This document shows, piece by piece, positions 26,408-36,999 of a stretch of DNA of 64,000 nucleotides. The DNA comes from Nocardioides jishulii (GTDB taxonomy: Bacteria; Actinomycetota; Actinomycetes; Propionibacteriales; Nocardioidaceae): positions 3,348,001-3,412,000 of the forward strand of contig NZ_CP040748.1 in assembly GCF_006007965.1 (NCBI RefSeq), read 5' to 3'. Under the pieces are notes generated by a model. That model was given only the letters and a program-made list of their open reading frames with translations, was not told where the DNA came from and did no database searches. The position numbers were made by a program, and so were the translations under genes. The first letter of the stretch is position 1, and each line of letters starts with the position of its first letter.

Positions 26408-29400
26408 CCGGACAACGTCGCCGCACCACCGGCCACGGACCCCGCCCCGACGACGTCGCGATCGTCGGTGTCGCCGGGGTGTTCCCGGGCGCCCCCGACG
26501 CGTCGACCTTCTGGCGCAACGTCGTCGACGGCGTCGACTCGATCACCGACGCCCCGGCGAGTCGGTGGGACCCCGTCTTCTTCGACGCCGACGCCAAGTC
26601 CGCCGACCGGTTCTACACACGGCGCGGCGGGTTCGTCGACGACGTCGCGACCTTCGACCCGTTGGCCTTCGGGATCATGCCGGTCGCGATGGAGTCCGCC
26701 GAGCCCGACCAGCTGCTGGCGCTCGCCGCGGCGGCCGCCTGCCTGGCCGACGCCGGTGACGTGCACGAAGGCGTCGACCCCGCCAAGGTCGCGGTGCTCC
26801 TGGGCCGCGGCGGCTACCTGGGCGACGGGATCGCCCGACTGGACCAGCGCGTACGCACCGCCCAGCAGGTCGTCGAGGTGCTGCGCAGCGTCGTGCCCGG
26901 CATCACCGACGCCCAGCTCGACCGGGTCAAGGCGGAGTTCCAGGACTCGCTGGGGCCCGAGCGCCCCGAGGGCGCCATCGGCCTGGTGCCCAACCTGGCC
27001 GCCTCCCGCATCGCCAACCGCTTCGACTTCCAGGGCCCGGCGTGGACGGTCGACGCCGCCTGCGCGAGCTCGCTGATCGCCGTCGAGCAGGGCGTCGACC
27101 TGCTGCGCTCGGGGCGCAGCGACCTGGTGCTCGCCGGCGGCGTGCACCACTGCCACGACCTCACCCTGTGGAGCGTCTTCTCCCAGCTGCGCGCCCTCTC
27201 GCCCAGCGGCGGGATCCGCCCCTTCTCCGACGCCGCCGACGGCGTGCTCATCGGCGAGGGCACCGGCCTGATGGCGCTGCGCCGCTTGGCCGACGCCGAG
27301 CGCGACGGCGACCGGGTCTACGCGGTGATCCGCGGCACCGGCGTGTCGAGCGACGGCCGGGCCGCCTCCCCGATGAGCCCCCGTCGCGAGGGTCAGGTGC
27401 AGGCCGTCACCGCCGCGTGGCAGGCCGCGCGCCTCGACCCCCGCCTCGTCGGACTCGTCGAGGCCCACGGCACCGCCACCCCGCTGGGCGACCGCACCGA
27501 GCTGGCCACCCTGCGCAGCGTCTTCGGGGCGTACGACCCCGCCTCCGGCCCCCGCGCCGCCCTCGGGTCGGTGAAGTCGAACATCGGCCACGCGATGCCC
27601 GCGGCCGGCGCCGCCGGGATGGTCAAGGCGGCGCTGGCGCTGCACCACCGCGTCCTCCCGCCGACCCTGCACGCGCAGGACCCGCACCCCGACGTCGACG
27701 CGACCCGGTTCCGGCTGCTCACCCAGGCGGAGCCGTGGGAGAGCGAGACCGAGCGCCTGGCCGGGGTGAACGCCTTCGGCTTCGGTGGCATCAACGCCCA
27801 CGTCGTGCTCTCCGAGGCCCCCCGCGGCGACGCCGCGTCGGTGGCGCCGGTGACCGGTGCCAGGGCGACGATGCAGACCCCCGCCGAACGCGCAGCCGCC
27901 GCACCCCTGGACGAGGAGGTGCTGCTCCTGGCCGGCACGGACGCGGCCGACCTGCTCACCCAGCTCGACGCCCTGGTCGCGCAGGGGCGTACGACGACCG
28001 ACGCCGTCCCCGGCGGCGGACCGGCGCGCCTCGCGATCATCTCCCCCGACGAGCGGCGGCTCACCCTGGCCCGCAAGGTGCTGACCCGCGGCACCGCCTT
28101 CCGCGGGCGCAACGACGTCTGGTTCGACCCCGAAGGCCTGCTGCGTGAGGGCCAGGTCGCCTTCCTCTTCCCGGGGGTGGAGCCGGAGTTCGACCCGCAG
28201 GTCCACGACGTGGCCGAGCGCTTCGGCCTGGAACGCCCCGACATGGGCAGCCCCGAGGACGGTCTCCAGTCCCAGGGACTCGGCATCGTCGCCGTCGGCC
28301 GCCTGCTGACCGACGCCCTGGCCGGGCTCGGGGTGCGACCGGACCTGGTGGCCGGCCACAGCCTCGGCGAGTGGACCGGCCAGATCGTCTCGGGCATGGT
28401 GCCCGCCGACAGCATCGACGACCTGCTGGCCAAGCTCGCCCCCGACGCGATCGAGGTGCCCGACGTGGTCTTCGTGGCGCTCGGCGCCGGCGTCGAGGTC
28501 GCCACCGAGATCGCCGAGAGCCTCGACCAGGCCTACGTCAGCCACGACAACTGCCCGCACCAGTCCATCGTCTGCGCCCCACAGGCCGTGGTGCCGGCGG
28601 TCGTCGAGGCGGCCCGCGAACGCAAGGTGATGGCGCAGGAGCTGCCCTTCCGCTCCGGCTTCCACTCGCCGCTCTTCGCCCCCTTCATCCAGGGCATCCA
28701 CGACAACTTCGAGTCGATCACCCTGCAGCCGGCCGAGATCCCGCTGTGGTCGGCGACGACCCTGTCGCCCTACCCGGACAGCACCGAGGAGATCACCGCC
28801 CTCTTCACCCGGCACCTGGTCGAGCCCGTGCGCTTCCGCGAGCTGACCGCCGCGCTGCACGACGCCGGCGTACGCGCCTTCGTGCAGGTCGGGTCCGGCA
28901 GCCTCACCGGCTTCCTCGACGACACCCTGCGCTCCCACGACGTGGTCACGGCCTCAGCCATGGCGACCCCGGGCGGGCGCACCACCCACTCCGGACTCGC
29001 CCAGCTGCGGCGGGTGGCGCTGGCGCTGTGGAGCGCCGGTCACGACGTCGACCTGGCTCCGCTGGGTCACGGCGCGACGGCCCACCGCGCCGCGGTCGCC
29101 CGCGAGGACGTACGCCCGGCGCGCGGCCTGCCCGTACGCATGGGGTCGACGCTGGTGCGCGACCTGACGCCGTTGGAGGTCACGGCCCCGACGCCTGCGG
29201 CCGCGGAGCTGCCTCAGGCCGAGCTGTCCGTCCCGGCCGACGTGCCCGCCCTTCGACCGACGACGTCGGCGCTGGCCAGTGAGTTCCAGGCGCTGGTGCG
29301 CGACGCCACGCAGGCGGCGCAGCAGGTCGTCACGGCGGCGGCCCACGCTGGCGTACGCCCGACCCAGCCGTCAGGGCCGACACAACCCACGCAACCGACA

Positions 29401-31143
29401 CAGCCGTCGAACCCGCGCCCCCGCCTCACCCCCGCGGCGCACGAGTCCGAGTCGACCCTCGAGCTCTCCGTCGCGGCGCAGCCGTGGTGGGGTGACCACG
29501 CCTTCTATCCCCAGCCGCCGGACTGGCCCTGCCTGGAGGACCGCTTCCCGCTGGTCCCCCTCACCGCGCTCATCGAGATGCTGGCCGACGAGGCCCGCAC
29601 GCTGGTGCCCGGGAGCGTCGTGGTCGCGGTCGAGCAGGTGAAGGCCTTCAGGTGGCTGGCGGTCGAGCCCGCCGCCACGGTGACGGTCCGGGCCGTCCTC
29701 GACGAGGCCGCCTCCCGGGAGGCCACCGCGGCGGCCGGCGTGGAGACGTACTGCGTGCGCGCCACCATCGACGGTCACGCCCGCGCGGTCGTCCGACTGG
29801 CCGCCGCCCACCCCGGAGCCCCGGCGCCGCGGGCCAGCGAGGTGCACGGCGAGATCCCCCGGGCGTGGACGGTCGAGCAGATCTACCCCGACGGCCACCT
29901 CTTCCACGGCCCCGCCTACCAGGGGATCGGCGGCGTCGAGGCGTTCGGCACCGACGGCATCCGGGGCACCCTGGAGACCAAGCCGTTCCCCGGGTCGCTG
30001 CTCGACAACGCCGGCCAGCTCTTCGGGATCTGGGTCGCGGCGCGGGTCGACAAGGACCGGTTGGTGCTGCCCACCTCGGTCGACGAGTTCGCCTTCTTCG
30101 GGGAGCACCCGGCGCCCGGGACGGTCGTCGAGTGTGTCGTCAACTGCACCGAGATCGCCGAGACCCACGTGCGCGCCGACCTGGAGCTCACCGTCGAGGG
30201 GCGCGTCTGGTGCCGCATCAGCGGCTGGGAGGACCGGCGCTTCCAGAGCGACGACCGCCTCTTCGTGATGCTGCGCGAGCCCGGTGACCACCTGCTCGCC
30301 GTGCCGCAGCCGGGCGGCTGGTTCCTGGTCGTCGAAGGATGGCCCGACTCCGCGTCGCGCGAGGTCGTGATGCGCCGGTTCCTCAACCAGGACGAGCGCC
30401 CCACCCACATGGCCCTCAACCCTCGAGCGCAGCGCAGCCGCCTGCTGGGGCGGATCGCCGCCAAGGACGCGGTGCGGGCCCGCATGTTCACCGCCGGCTT
30501 CCCCTCCGTCTTCCCGGCGGAGCTCACCGTCGACAACGCCGACTCGGGGCGTCCGCAGGTCCGGGTCCTCGGCGGGTCGGACGTACCGGGCGTGGCCGAC
30601 CTGCGCCTCTCGATCGGCCACACGCTGGGCGCCAAGGGAGCGCCGCCGGTGGGCGTCGGGGTGGCCATGGTGGCCGACGGCGTCGACGTCGGGATCGACG
30701 TCGAGCGGGTCGACACCCGCAGTGAGCACTTCGCCTCCACCGCCATGGGAGAGGCCGAGCTCGCCCTCTTCACCCGCCACTTCGGCGCCCTCACCGGGCG
30801 CGAGCGCGACCGCGAGCTGACCCGGTGGTGGGCGGCCAAGGAGGCGGCGGCCAAGGCGGCCGGCACCGGCTTCGAGGGGCGCCCGCGCGACTTCGCGGTC
30901 GTCGAGGTCGTACGTGTCCCCGCGACCGGCGAGTCCGCATCGACCGTCGACCTGCGCGTCGGTGACCGCTGGATCGCCACGACGAGCATCCATCCGTTCG
31001 TCGCCCCGGACCCCAGCAGCCCAGAGCCCGTCCCACCTGAGCCCATCACCCCTGAACCCAGCACCACCGCGGCGTCGCCCGACGCCGCCGCACCGGAGGA
31101 GTACATCGTTGCCTGGACAGAGCTCGAGCCACGCCATGGCTGA
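26404..31143 (+). CDS. Lipid megasynthase subunit: KS-AT-like-DH-phosphopantetheinyl transferase
   Basis: 1579 aa. KS at about 18-430 with active Cys 220 (DAACASSLIAV), HGTAT at about 355 and NIGHAMPAAGAAG; AT-like domain about 560-880 with nucleophile Ser 653 in GHSLGEW but PGVEPEF in place of the usual PGQGSQ; dehydratase-type double hotdog about 1010-1330 (catalytic-type His in WWGDHAFY, Asp in SLLDNAGQ); and a C-terminal 4'-phosphopantetheinyl transferase about 1350-1530 (VGIDVERVD, WWAAKEAAAKAAGTG). The enzyme thus carries its own ACP-activating domain. GTG 26404 overlaps the preceding stop (GTGA), giving coupled 1:1 translation. KS plus DH complements the KR, ER and ACPs of the first subunit, as in PUFA or heterocyst-glycolipid synthases. 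Confidence 0.92.
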   Translation: MTGQRRRTTGHGPRPDDVAIVGVAGVFPGAPDASTFWRNVVDGVDSITDAPASRWDPVFFDADAKSADRFYTRRGGFVDDVATFDPLAFGIMPVAMESAEPDQLLALAAAAACLADAGDVHEGVDPAKVAVLLGRGGYLGDGIARLDQRVRTAQQVVEVLRSVVPGITDAQLDRVKAEFQDSLGPERPEGAIGLVPNLAASRIANRFDFQGPAWTVDAACASSLIAVEQGVDLLRSGRSDLVLAGGVHHCHDLTLWSVFSQLRALSPSGGIRPFSDAADGVLIGEGTGLMALRRLADAERDGDRVYAVIRGTGVSSDGRAASPMSPRREGQVQAVTAAWQAARLDPRLVGLVEAHGTATPLGDRTELATLRSVFGAYDPASGPRAALGSVKSNIGHAMPAAGAAGMVKAALALHHRVLPPTLHAQDPHPDVDATRFRLLTQAEPWESETERLAGVNAFGFGGINAHVVLSEAPRGDAASVAPVTGARATMQTPAERAAAAPLDEEVLLLAGTDAADLLTQLDALVAQGRTTTDAVPGGGPARLAIISPDERRLTLARKVLTRGTAFRGRNDVWFDPEGLLREGQVAFLFPGVEPEFDPQVHDVAERFGLERPDMGSPEDGLQSQGLGIVAVGRLLTDALAGLGVRPDLVAGHSLGEWTGQIVSGMVPADSIDDLLAKLAPDAIEVPDVVFVALGAGVEVATEIAESLDQAYVSHDNCPHQSIVCAPQAVVPAVVEAARERKVMAQELPFRSGFHSPLFAPFIQGIHDNFESITLQPAEIPLWSATTLSPYPDSTEEITALFTRHLVEPVRFRELTAALHDAGVRAFVQVGSGSLTGFLDDTLRSHDVVTASAMATPGGRTTHSGLAQLRRVALALWSAGHDVDLAPLGHGATAHRAAVAREDVRPARGLPVRMGSTLVRDLTPLEVTAPTPAAAELPQAELSVPADVPALRPTTSALASEFQALVRDATQAAQQVVTAAAHAGVRPTQPSGPTQPTQPTQPSNPRPRLTPAAHESESTLELSVAAQPWWGDHAFYPQPPDWPCLEDRFPLVPLTALIEMLADEARTLVPGSVVVAVEQVKAFRWLAVEPAATVTVRAVLDEAASREATAAAGVETYCVRATIDGHARAVVRLAAAHPGAPAPRASEVHGEIPRAWTVEQIYPDGHLFHGPAYQGIGGVEAFGTDGIRGTLETKPFPGSLLDNAGQLFGIWVAARVDKDRLVLPTSVDEFAFFGEHPAPGTVVECVVNCTEIAETHVRADLELTVEGRVWCRISGWEDRRFQSDDRLFVMLREPGDHLLAVPQPGGWFLVVEGWPDSASREVVMRRFLNQDERPTHMALNPRAQRSRLLGRIAAKDAVRARMFTAGFPSVFPAELTVDNADSGRPQVRVLGGSDVPGVADLRLSIGHTLGAKGAPPVGVGVAMVADGVDVGIDVERVDTRSEHFASTAMGEAELALFTRHFGALTGRERDRELTRWWAAKEAAAKAAGTGFEGRPRDFAVVEVVRVPATGESASTVDLRVGDRWIATTSIHPFVAPDPSSPEPVPPEPITPEPSTTAASPDAAAPEEYIVAWTELEPRHG

Positions 31144-31480
31144 GACCCCCACCCCGACCACTGCCGCTGGGATCACCAGGGAGTCCGTGCTGGCCGACCT
31201 CGAGCGCATCCTGCTCGAGGTCGTCGGTGACGACCTCCTCATGGACGGCCCCCTGGAGATGGAGACCTCGTTCAGCGACGACCTCCAGCTGGAGAGCATC
31301 GAGTTCGTCGCCCTCGCCGAGGAGCTCCTCAACACCTACGGCGAGAAGGTCGACTTCGTCGCCTGGATGTCGGGCATGGAGCTCGACCAGGTCGTCTCCC
31401 TGACCGCCGGCGAGGTCGTCGACTTCGTCGTCGCGTCCCTGGGCGCGGACGCGCCCGCGACCGGACAAGCGGAGGCGTGA
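31136..31480 (+). CDS. Free acyl carrier protein
   Basis: 114 aa, acidic. ACP domain at about residues 15-95 with phosphopantetheine Ser in SFSDDLQLESIEFVALAEEL. The motif is LES rather than the IDS of the megasynthase ACPs, so it is a different ACP type, perhaps loading or off-loading. ATG 31136 lies inside the end of the preceding gene (overlap eight bases) and the following hydrolase starts four bases after its stop, so it is part of one transcript. Exact step unknown. Confidence 0.88.
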   Translation: MAETPTPTTAAGITRESVLADLERILLEVVGDDLLMDGPLEMETSFSDDLQLESIEFVALAEELLNTYGEKVDFVAWMSGMELDQVVSLTAGEVVDFVVASLGADAPATGQAEA

Positions 31481-31483
31481 GCA

Positions 31484-32422
31484 GTGCCCTACATCGAGTC
31501 CAACGGACTGAAGTTCCACGTGCAGGTGCTCGGCGGCGGCGACGACGCGGCCGGGGCGAAGCGGCCCAAGGTCGTCATGCTCCACGGCCTGGTCATCGAC
31601 AACCTGTCGAGCTGGTTCTACACGCTCGGTCACCCGATGGCGCAGCAGGCCGACGCGCACCTGGTCGACCTGCGTGGCCACGGGCGTACCGAGATCGCCG
31701 ACTCGGGCTACAGCGTCGCCGACCACGTGGCCGACCTGCTGGGGCTGCTGGAGGCCTGGGAGATCGACGAGCCCATCCACTTCTTCGGCAACTCCTTCGG
31801 CTGCGTCGTCGGCCTGGCGCTGGCGCGGCAACACCCCGAGAAGGTCGCCAGCCTCTTCCTCATCGAGGCGCACTTCTCGGTGCCCGGGTGGGGCGAGCAC
31901 ATGGCCGGCACCCTGGCGCTGGCTGCCTTCGGGCTCGACGAGGTGGCCGTCCGCGAATACCTGGCCACCGAGGCCGACCGCAAGACCTCGCGGCTGGCCA
32001 AGCGCACCGAGAAGCTCTTCTTCGACACCACCTTGATCGAGGACCTCAAGACCGAGGCGCCGATCGACTGGCTCGGGGAGGTCCAGTGCCCGGTCTTCGC
32101 GATCTACGGCTCGGAGTCCGACATCCTCGACCGCGCGCGTGAGCTCGAGGCCAAGGTGCCGCAGTGCACCCTCGAGGTCGTCGAGAACGCCTCCCACTCG
32201 CTGCTCATCGAGAACGCCGCCCTGATCAAGTCGCGCGCCTTCGAGTGGCTCAACACCCACGCCGGCACCGACTACGTCGTCGAGCACGTCGAGGTCTCCA
32301 GCCGCGAGGGCGCGCTCGGCACGATGGGCGCCCCCGAGGCCATGGAGGTCCTCAACCAGATGGCTGCGGAGAACAGGCACCTGCTCGACGAGCGCGAGCT
32401 GCCCGTACGCCGCGGGGTCTGA
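31484..32422 (+). CDS. Alpha/beta hydrolase of the lipid cluster
   Basis: 312 aa, GTG start. Oxyanion-region motif VVMLHGLVIDN, nucleophile elbow FFGNSFGCVVG (Ser), acid region IYGSESDI and catalytic His in VENASHSLL give a complete triad of the alpha/beta-hydrolase fold. No signal peptide. Its place between a free ACP and a glycosyltransferase suggests it releases or transfers the acyl chain from an ACP (thioesterase or acyltransferase role), but this is inferred from position. The last 40 residues form a polar tail beyond the fold. Confidence 0.85.
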   Translation: MPYIESNGLKFHVQVLGGGDDAAGAKRPKVVMLHGLVIDNLSSWFYTLGHPMAQQADAHLVDLRGHGRTEIADSGYSVADHVADLLGLLEAWEIDEPIHFFGNSFGCVVGLALARQHPEKVASLFLIEAHFSVPGWGEHMAGTLALAAFGLDEVAVREYLATEADRKTSRLAKRTEKLFFDTTLIEDLKTEAPIDWLGEVQCPVFAIYGSESDILDRARELEAKVPQCTLEVVENASHSLLIENAALIKSRAFEWLNTHAGTDYVVEHVEVSSREGALGTMGAPEAMEVLNQMAAENRHLLDERELPVRRGV

Positions 32423-32426
32423 CCCG

Positions 32427-33623
32427 ATGGCGCGCTTCCTCTTCGTGGTCCCGCCGTTCGCCGGGCACGTCAACCCGACCATCCCGGTGGCGGCCGAGCT
32501 GACGCGACGGGGCCACGAGGTCGCGTGGGCCGGACTGCCCGGGCAGCTCCGGGCCATGCTGCCCGACTGGGGACGGTTCATCCCGGCGGGCTCGGAGCAG
32601 TGGGCCGGCGAGGTGGCCGGACGCAACGTCCTGCGCTCCGACCTGCGGGGGGCGGCGGCCTACAAGTTCCTCGTCGAGGAGGCGCTGATCCCCATGTGCC
32701 AGGTGATGGTCGAGGGCGTCGACGCGGCCGTCATCGAGTTCGAACCCGACGTGCTCGTCAGCGACCAGCAGACCTGGGCCGGAGCGGTGGTGGCGCGCCG
32801 ACGCGGCCTGACCTGGGCCACCTCGGCGACCACGTCGGCCGAGATGGTCGACCCGCTCGCCGGGCTGCCGAAGGTGGCGGAGACCTTCCACCGCGCGCGC
32901 ATCGAGCTCCAGGTCGCCCACGGAGTCCCGCGCGAGGTGGCCGAGGCCGGCGACCTCCGCCTGTCGGAGCACCTGGTGCTCGCCCATACCTCCAGCGTCC
33001 TGGTCGGCGACGGCCTGGAGAGCGTGAGCGGGTCCGTGCCTGTGGCGTACGTCGGCCCCTCGGGGCTCGACCGGGCGGAGGTCGACGACTTCGACTGGAG
33101 CCTGCTCGGCCCGGAGCTGCCGCTGGTGCTGGTCTCGCTGGGCACGCTCAACGCCGAGGCAGGTGCGCGGTTCTGGCAGGTGGCGGCCGAGGCGTTCGTC
33201 GACCAGCCGTGGCAGGGAGTCTTCGTGGCGCCGGACGCGATGGTGCCGGACCCGCCGGCCAACGTCGTCGTACGCGAGCGGGTGCCGCAGCTCGCGGTGC
33301 TGCGGCGCGCCGATGCGGTGGTCTCGCACGGTGGCCACAACACGGTGTGTGAGTCACTCTCCAACGGGCTGCCGCTGGTGGTGGCCCCGATCCGCGACGA
33401 CCAGCCCGTGATCGCCGACCAGGTGGTGCGGGCCGGAGCAGGCGTACGGGTGAAATTCGCCCGGGTCAGGCCCGAAGCCCTGCGGGACGCGATCGAGCTC
33501 GCGCTGCACGACGAGTCGTTGCGGGCGGGCGCGCAGGCGATGGCGGCCGATCTCGCCTCGTGCGGCGGCGCGTCGGCTGCGGCGGACGCGCTGCTGAGAC
33601 TGGTCGTGCGGGTGAATGCCTGA
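32427..33623 (+). CDS. GT1/MGT-type glycosyltransferase of the lipid cluster
   Basis: 398 aa, GT-B fold, transfers a sugar from a nucleotide donor to a small hydrophobic acceptor. N-terminal FVVPPFAGHVNPTIPVAAEL carries the catalytic-type His; the C-terminal donor site is VVSHGGHNTVCESLSNG followed by PLVVAPIRDDQPVIADQV, the UGT-like signature. Starts four bases after the hydrolase stop and ends at the hairpin at 33627-33691, so it closes the cluster. It suggests that the product is glycosylated, parallel to the HglT step of heterocyst glycolipids; acceptor inferred from context. Confidence 0.9.
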   Translation: MARFLFVVPPFAGHVNPTIPVAAELTRRGHEVAWAGLPGQLRAMLPDWGRFIPAGSEQWAGEVAGRNVLRSDLRGAAAYKFLVEEALIPMCQVMVEGVDAAVIEFEPDVLVSDQQTWAGAVVARRRGLTWATSATTSAEMVDPLAGLPKVAETFHRARIELQVAHGVPREVAEAGDLRLSEHLVLAHTSSVLVGDGLESVSGSVPVAYVGPSGLDRAEVDDFDWSLLGPELPLVLVSLGTLNAEAGARFWQVAAEAFVDQPWQGVFVAPDAMVPDPPANVVVRERVPQLAVLRRADAVVSHGGHNTVCESLSNGLPLVVAPIRDDQPVIADQVVRAGAGVRVKFARVRPEALRDAIELALHDESLRAGAQAMAADLASCGGASAAADALLRLVVRVNA

Positions 33624-33626
33624 CGC

Positions 33627-33691
33627 AACGTCGACCAAAAGGTGACCAGACGCCCTGATCGAGGGCATCTGAGCCACCTTTGGTCGACGTT
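33627..33691. terminator. Bidirectional hairpin between converging genes
   Basis: Arms AACGTCGACCAAAAGGTG (from 33627) and CCACCTTTGGTCGACGTT (33674-33691) pair almost fully with one bulged A, enclosing a second small hairpin GCCCT/AGGGC. Positioned between the glycosyltransferase stop and the stop of the minus-strand gene at 33696, so it can end both transcripts. Confidence 0.75.
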
Positions 33692-34086
33692 CGGCTCAGA
33701 TCCGCTCGAGCAGGAAGAGCGGGATCTCCCGGTCGGTCTTCTTCTGGTACTCGCCGTAGGTCGGCCAGGTGGCCACGGCGTACTCCCACCAGTCGGCGCG
33801 CTCCTCGCCGGACAGCAGGCGCACGGAGTAGGTGTGCTTCTCCGGCCCGTCCTGGAGGTCGACCTCGGGGTGGGCGACGAAGTTGGCGTACCAGGAGGGG
33901 TTCTCCGGCGCGCCACCCATCGAGGCCACGGCCAGGTACTTCCCGTCGCGCTCGACGCGCATGACGGGGTTCTTGCGCAGGTTGCCCGACTTGGCGCCGC
34001 GCGAGGTGATGACCACGACGGGGTCGTCGGAGTCGCGCAGGGTCGTGGCGCGGGTGCCGCCGGACGCTTCGTACTCAGCGACCTGG

Positions 34087-35766
<1,680 letters not shown>

Positions 35767-35837
35767 GGGCACGCTCCTTCCGGTGAGGTCGGGTCACGCA
35801 CGTGCGGACGCACGGGGACCCAGGGACAGGACGCACT

Positions 35838-35879
35838 GGCTCGACGTCACCAGGGCCGGACGGCCGGGGTGACGGAGCC
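35838..35879 (-). promoter_or_regulatory. Leader hairpin of ABC-F gene, candidate attenuator
   Basis: On the minus strand, GGCTC pairs with GAGCC and CGTCACC with GGTGACG (two-base bulge), with a further GGCC/GGCC stem in the loop. It begins seven bases after the stop of the 7-codon leader ORF and ends about 70 bases before the ABC-F start. A ribosome stalled in the leader ORF would contact its 5' arm. There is no U-tract, so it may act on termination by Rho or on translation. Confidence 0.5.
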
Positions 35880-35886
35880 GCGCAGC

Positions 35887-35910
35887 TCACAGGAAGAAGT
35901 AGTGCCTCAT
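35887..35910 (-). CDS. Seven-residue leader peptide MRHYFFL upstream of ABC-F gene
   Basis: ATG 35910 to TGA 35887 encodes M-R-H-Y-F-F-L. Short leader ORFs rich in aromatic/hydrophobic residues directly before a hairpin are the known layout of ribosome-mediated attenuation of antibiotic-resistance ABC-F and methyltransferase genes. No strong Shine-Dalgarno is visible; translation is inferred. Confidence 0.45.
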   Translation of the reverse strand: MRHYFFL

Positions 35911-35968
35911 GCGAGCCACAGTAGGCATCAGCTCGTGGGGCTCGCCAATGGTTTTCCGGGCGCAGCGA

Positions 35969-35974
35969 TAACCT
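35969..35974 (+). promoter_or_regulatory. -10 element of a leaderless menB transcript
   Basis: TAACCT followed by seven bases and then the menB ATG, with no Shine-Dalgarno between. This is the spacing expected when transcription begins at the start codon. No clear -35 box. Confidence 0.45.
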
Positions 35975-35981
35975 GCGACCC

Positions 35982-36926
35982 ATGAGTGCGATCGACGGAG
36001 TGAGCGACACCTTCGACCCTGACGCGTGGGACGTGGTCCCCGGGTTCGAGGGCCTGACCGACATGACCTACCACCGGGCGAAGGCGCACGGCACGGTCCG
36101 CATCGCGTTCGACCGCCCCGACGTGCTCAACGCGTTCCGCCCGCACACCGTCGACGAGCTGATCGCGACCCTGGAGCACGCGCGTACGTCGGCCGACGTG
36201 GGCTGCGTGCTGCTGACCGGCAACGGCCCGTCGGCGAAGTCGGGCAAGTACTCCTTCTGCTCCGGCGGCGACCAGCGCATCCGCGGCAAGGCCGGCTACC
36301 AGTACGAGGACAAGGAGATCGGCGCGGACGACACCGGCGCCGAGGCCCCGAGCCCCATCGACAAGGCCAAGCTCGCGCGCCTGCACGTGCTCGAGGCCCA
36401 GCGCCTGATCCGCTTCATGCCCAAGGTCGTCATCTGCGTGGTGCCGGGCTGGGCTGCCGGCGGCGGCCACTCGCTGCACGCGGTCGCCGACCTCACCATC
36501 GCGAGCCGCGAGCACGCGATCTTCAAGCAGACCGACGCCGACGTGGGCTCCTTCGACGGCGGCTACGGCTCGGCGTACCTCGCCCGCCAGGTGGGCCAGA
36601 AGTTCGCCCGCGAGATCTTCTTCCTCGGCGAGGCGTACGACGCCGAGACCATGCACCGCATGGGCGCGGTCAACCGCGTCGTCGACCACGCCGACCTGGA
36701 GAAGGTCGCGCTGGAGTGGGGCGCCAAGATCAACGGCAAGTCGCCGACGGCCCAGCGGATGCTCAAGTACTCGTTCAACCTGCTCGACGACGGCCTGGTC
36801 GGCCAGCAGCTCTTCGCCGGCGAGACCACGCGCCTGGCGTACATGACCGACGAGGCGCAGGAGGGCCGCGACCAGTTCGTCGAGAAGCGCGAGCCCGACT
36901 GGAGCCCGTACCCCTGGTACTACTGA
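35982..36926 (+). CDS. menB: 1,4-dihydroxy-2-naphthoyl-CoA synthase
   Basis: 314 aa crotonase-fold enzyme closing the second ring of naphthoquinone in menaquinone synthesis (OSB-CoA to DHNA-CoA). Family marks: VRIAFDRPDVLNAFRPHTVDEL, the oxyanion region KYSFCSGGDQRIRG, VVPGWAAGGGHSLHAVADL, DADVGSFDGGYGSAYLAR and the C-terminal GRDQFVEKREPDWSPYPWYY, all hallmarks of MenB over other crotonases. The N-terminal extension and length are as in actinobacterial MenB. Other men genes are not in the window. Divergent from the ABC-F gene; converges with ald over a hairpin. Confidence 0.96.
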   Translation: MSAIDGVSDTFDPDAWDVVPGFEGLTDMTYHRAKAHGTVRIAFDRPDVLNAFRPHTVDELIATLEHARTSADVGCVLLTGNGPSAKSGKYSFCSGGDQRIRGKAGYQYEDKEIGADDTGAEAPSPIDKAKLARLHVLEAQRLIRFMPKVVICVVPGWAAGGGHSLHAVADLTIASREHAIFKQTDADVGSFDGGYGSAYLARQVGQKFAREIFFLGEAYDAETMHRMGAVNRVVDHADLEKVALEWGAKINGKSPTAQRMLKYSFNLLDDGLVGQQLFAGETTRLAYMTDEAQEGRDQFVEKREPDWSPYPWYY

Positions 36927-36944
36927 GTCGCTCGGCCTCTCATT

Positions 36945-36998
36945 GAAGATGGCGGAAGGTTCGGGTCACCTGGTGACCTGGACCTTCCGCCATTCTTC
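36945..36998. terminator. Bidirectional hairpin between menB and ald
   Basis: ATGGCGGAAGGT (36949-36960) pairs with ACCTTCCGCCAT (36982-36993), extended by GAAG/CTTC with one bulge, and the loop contains the inner palindrome GGTCACCTGGTGACC. TTCTTC follows on the plus strand. Ends the converging menB and ald transcripts. Confidence 0.8.
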
Positions 36999-36999
36999 T

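Noticed and set aside
5246..26420. The word GTGACCGGACA at 5246, 18756 and 26404
   Set aside because: Two are start codons in unrelated genes and one is in a promoter leader; a three-fold recurrence of an 11-mer in high-GC DNA without common spacing is not enough for a site.
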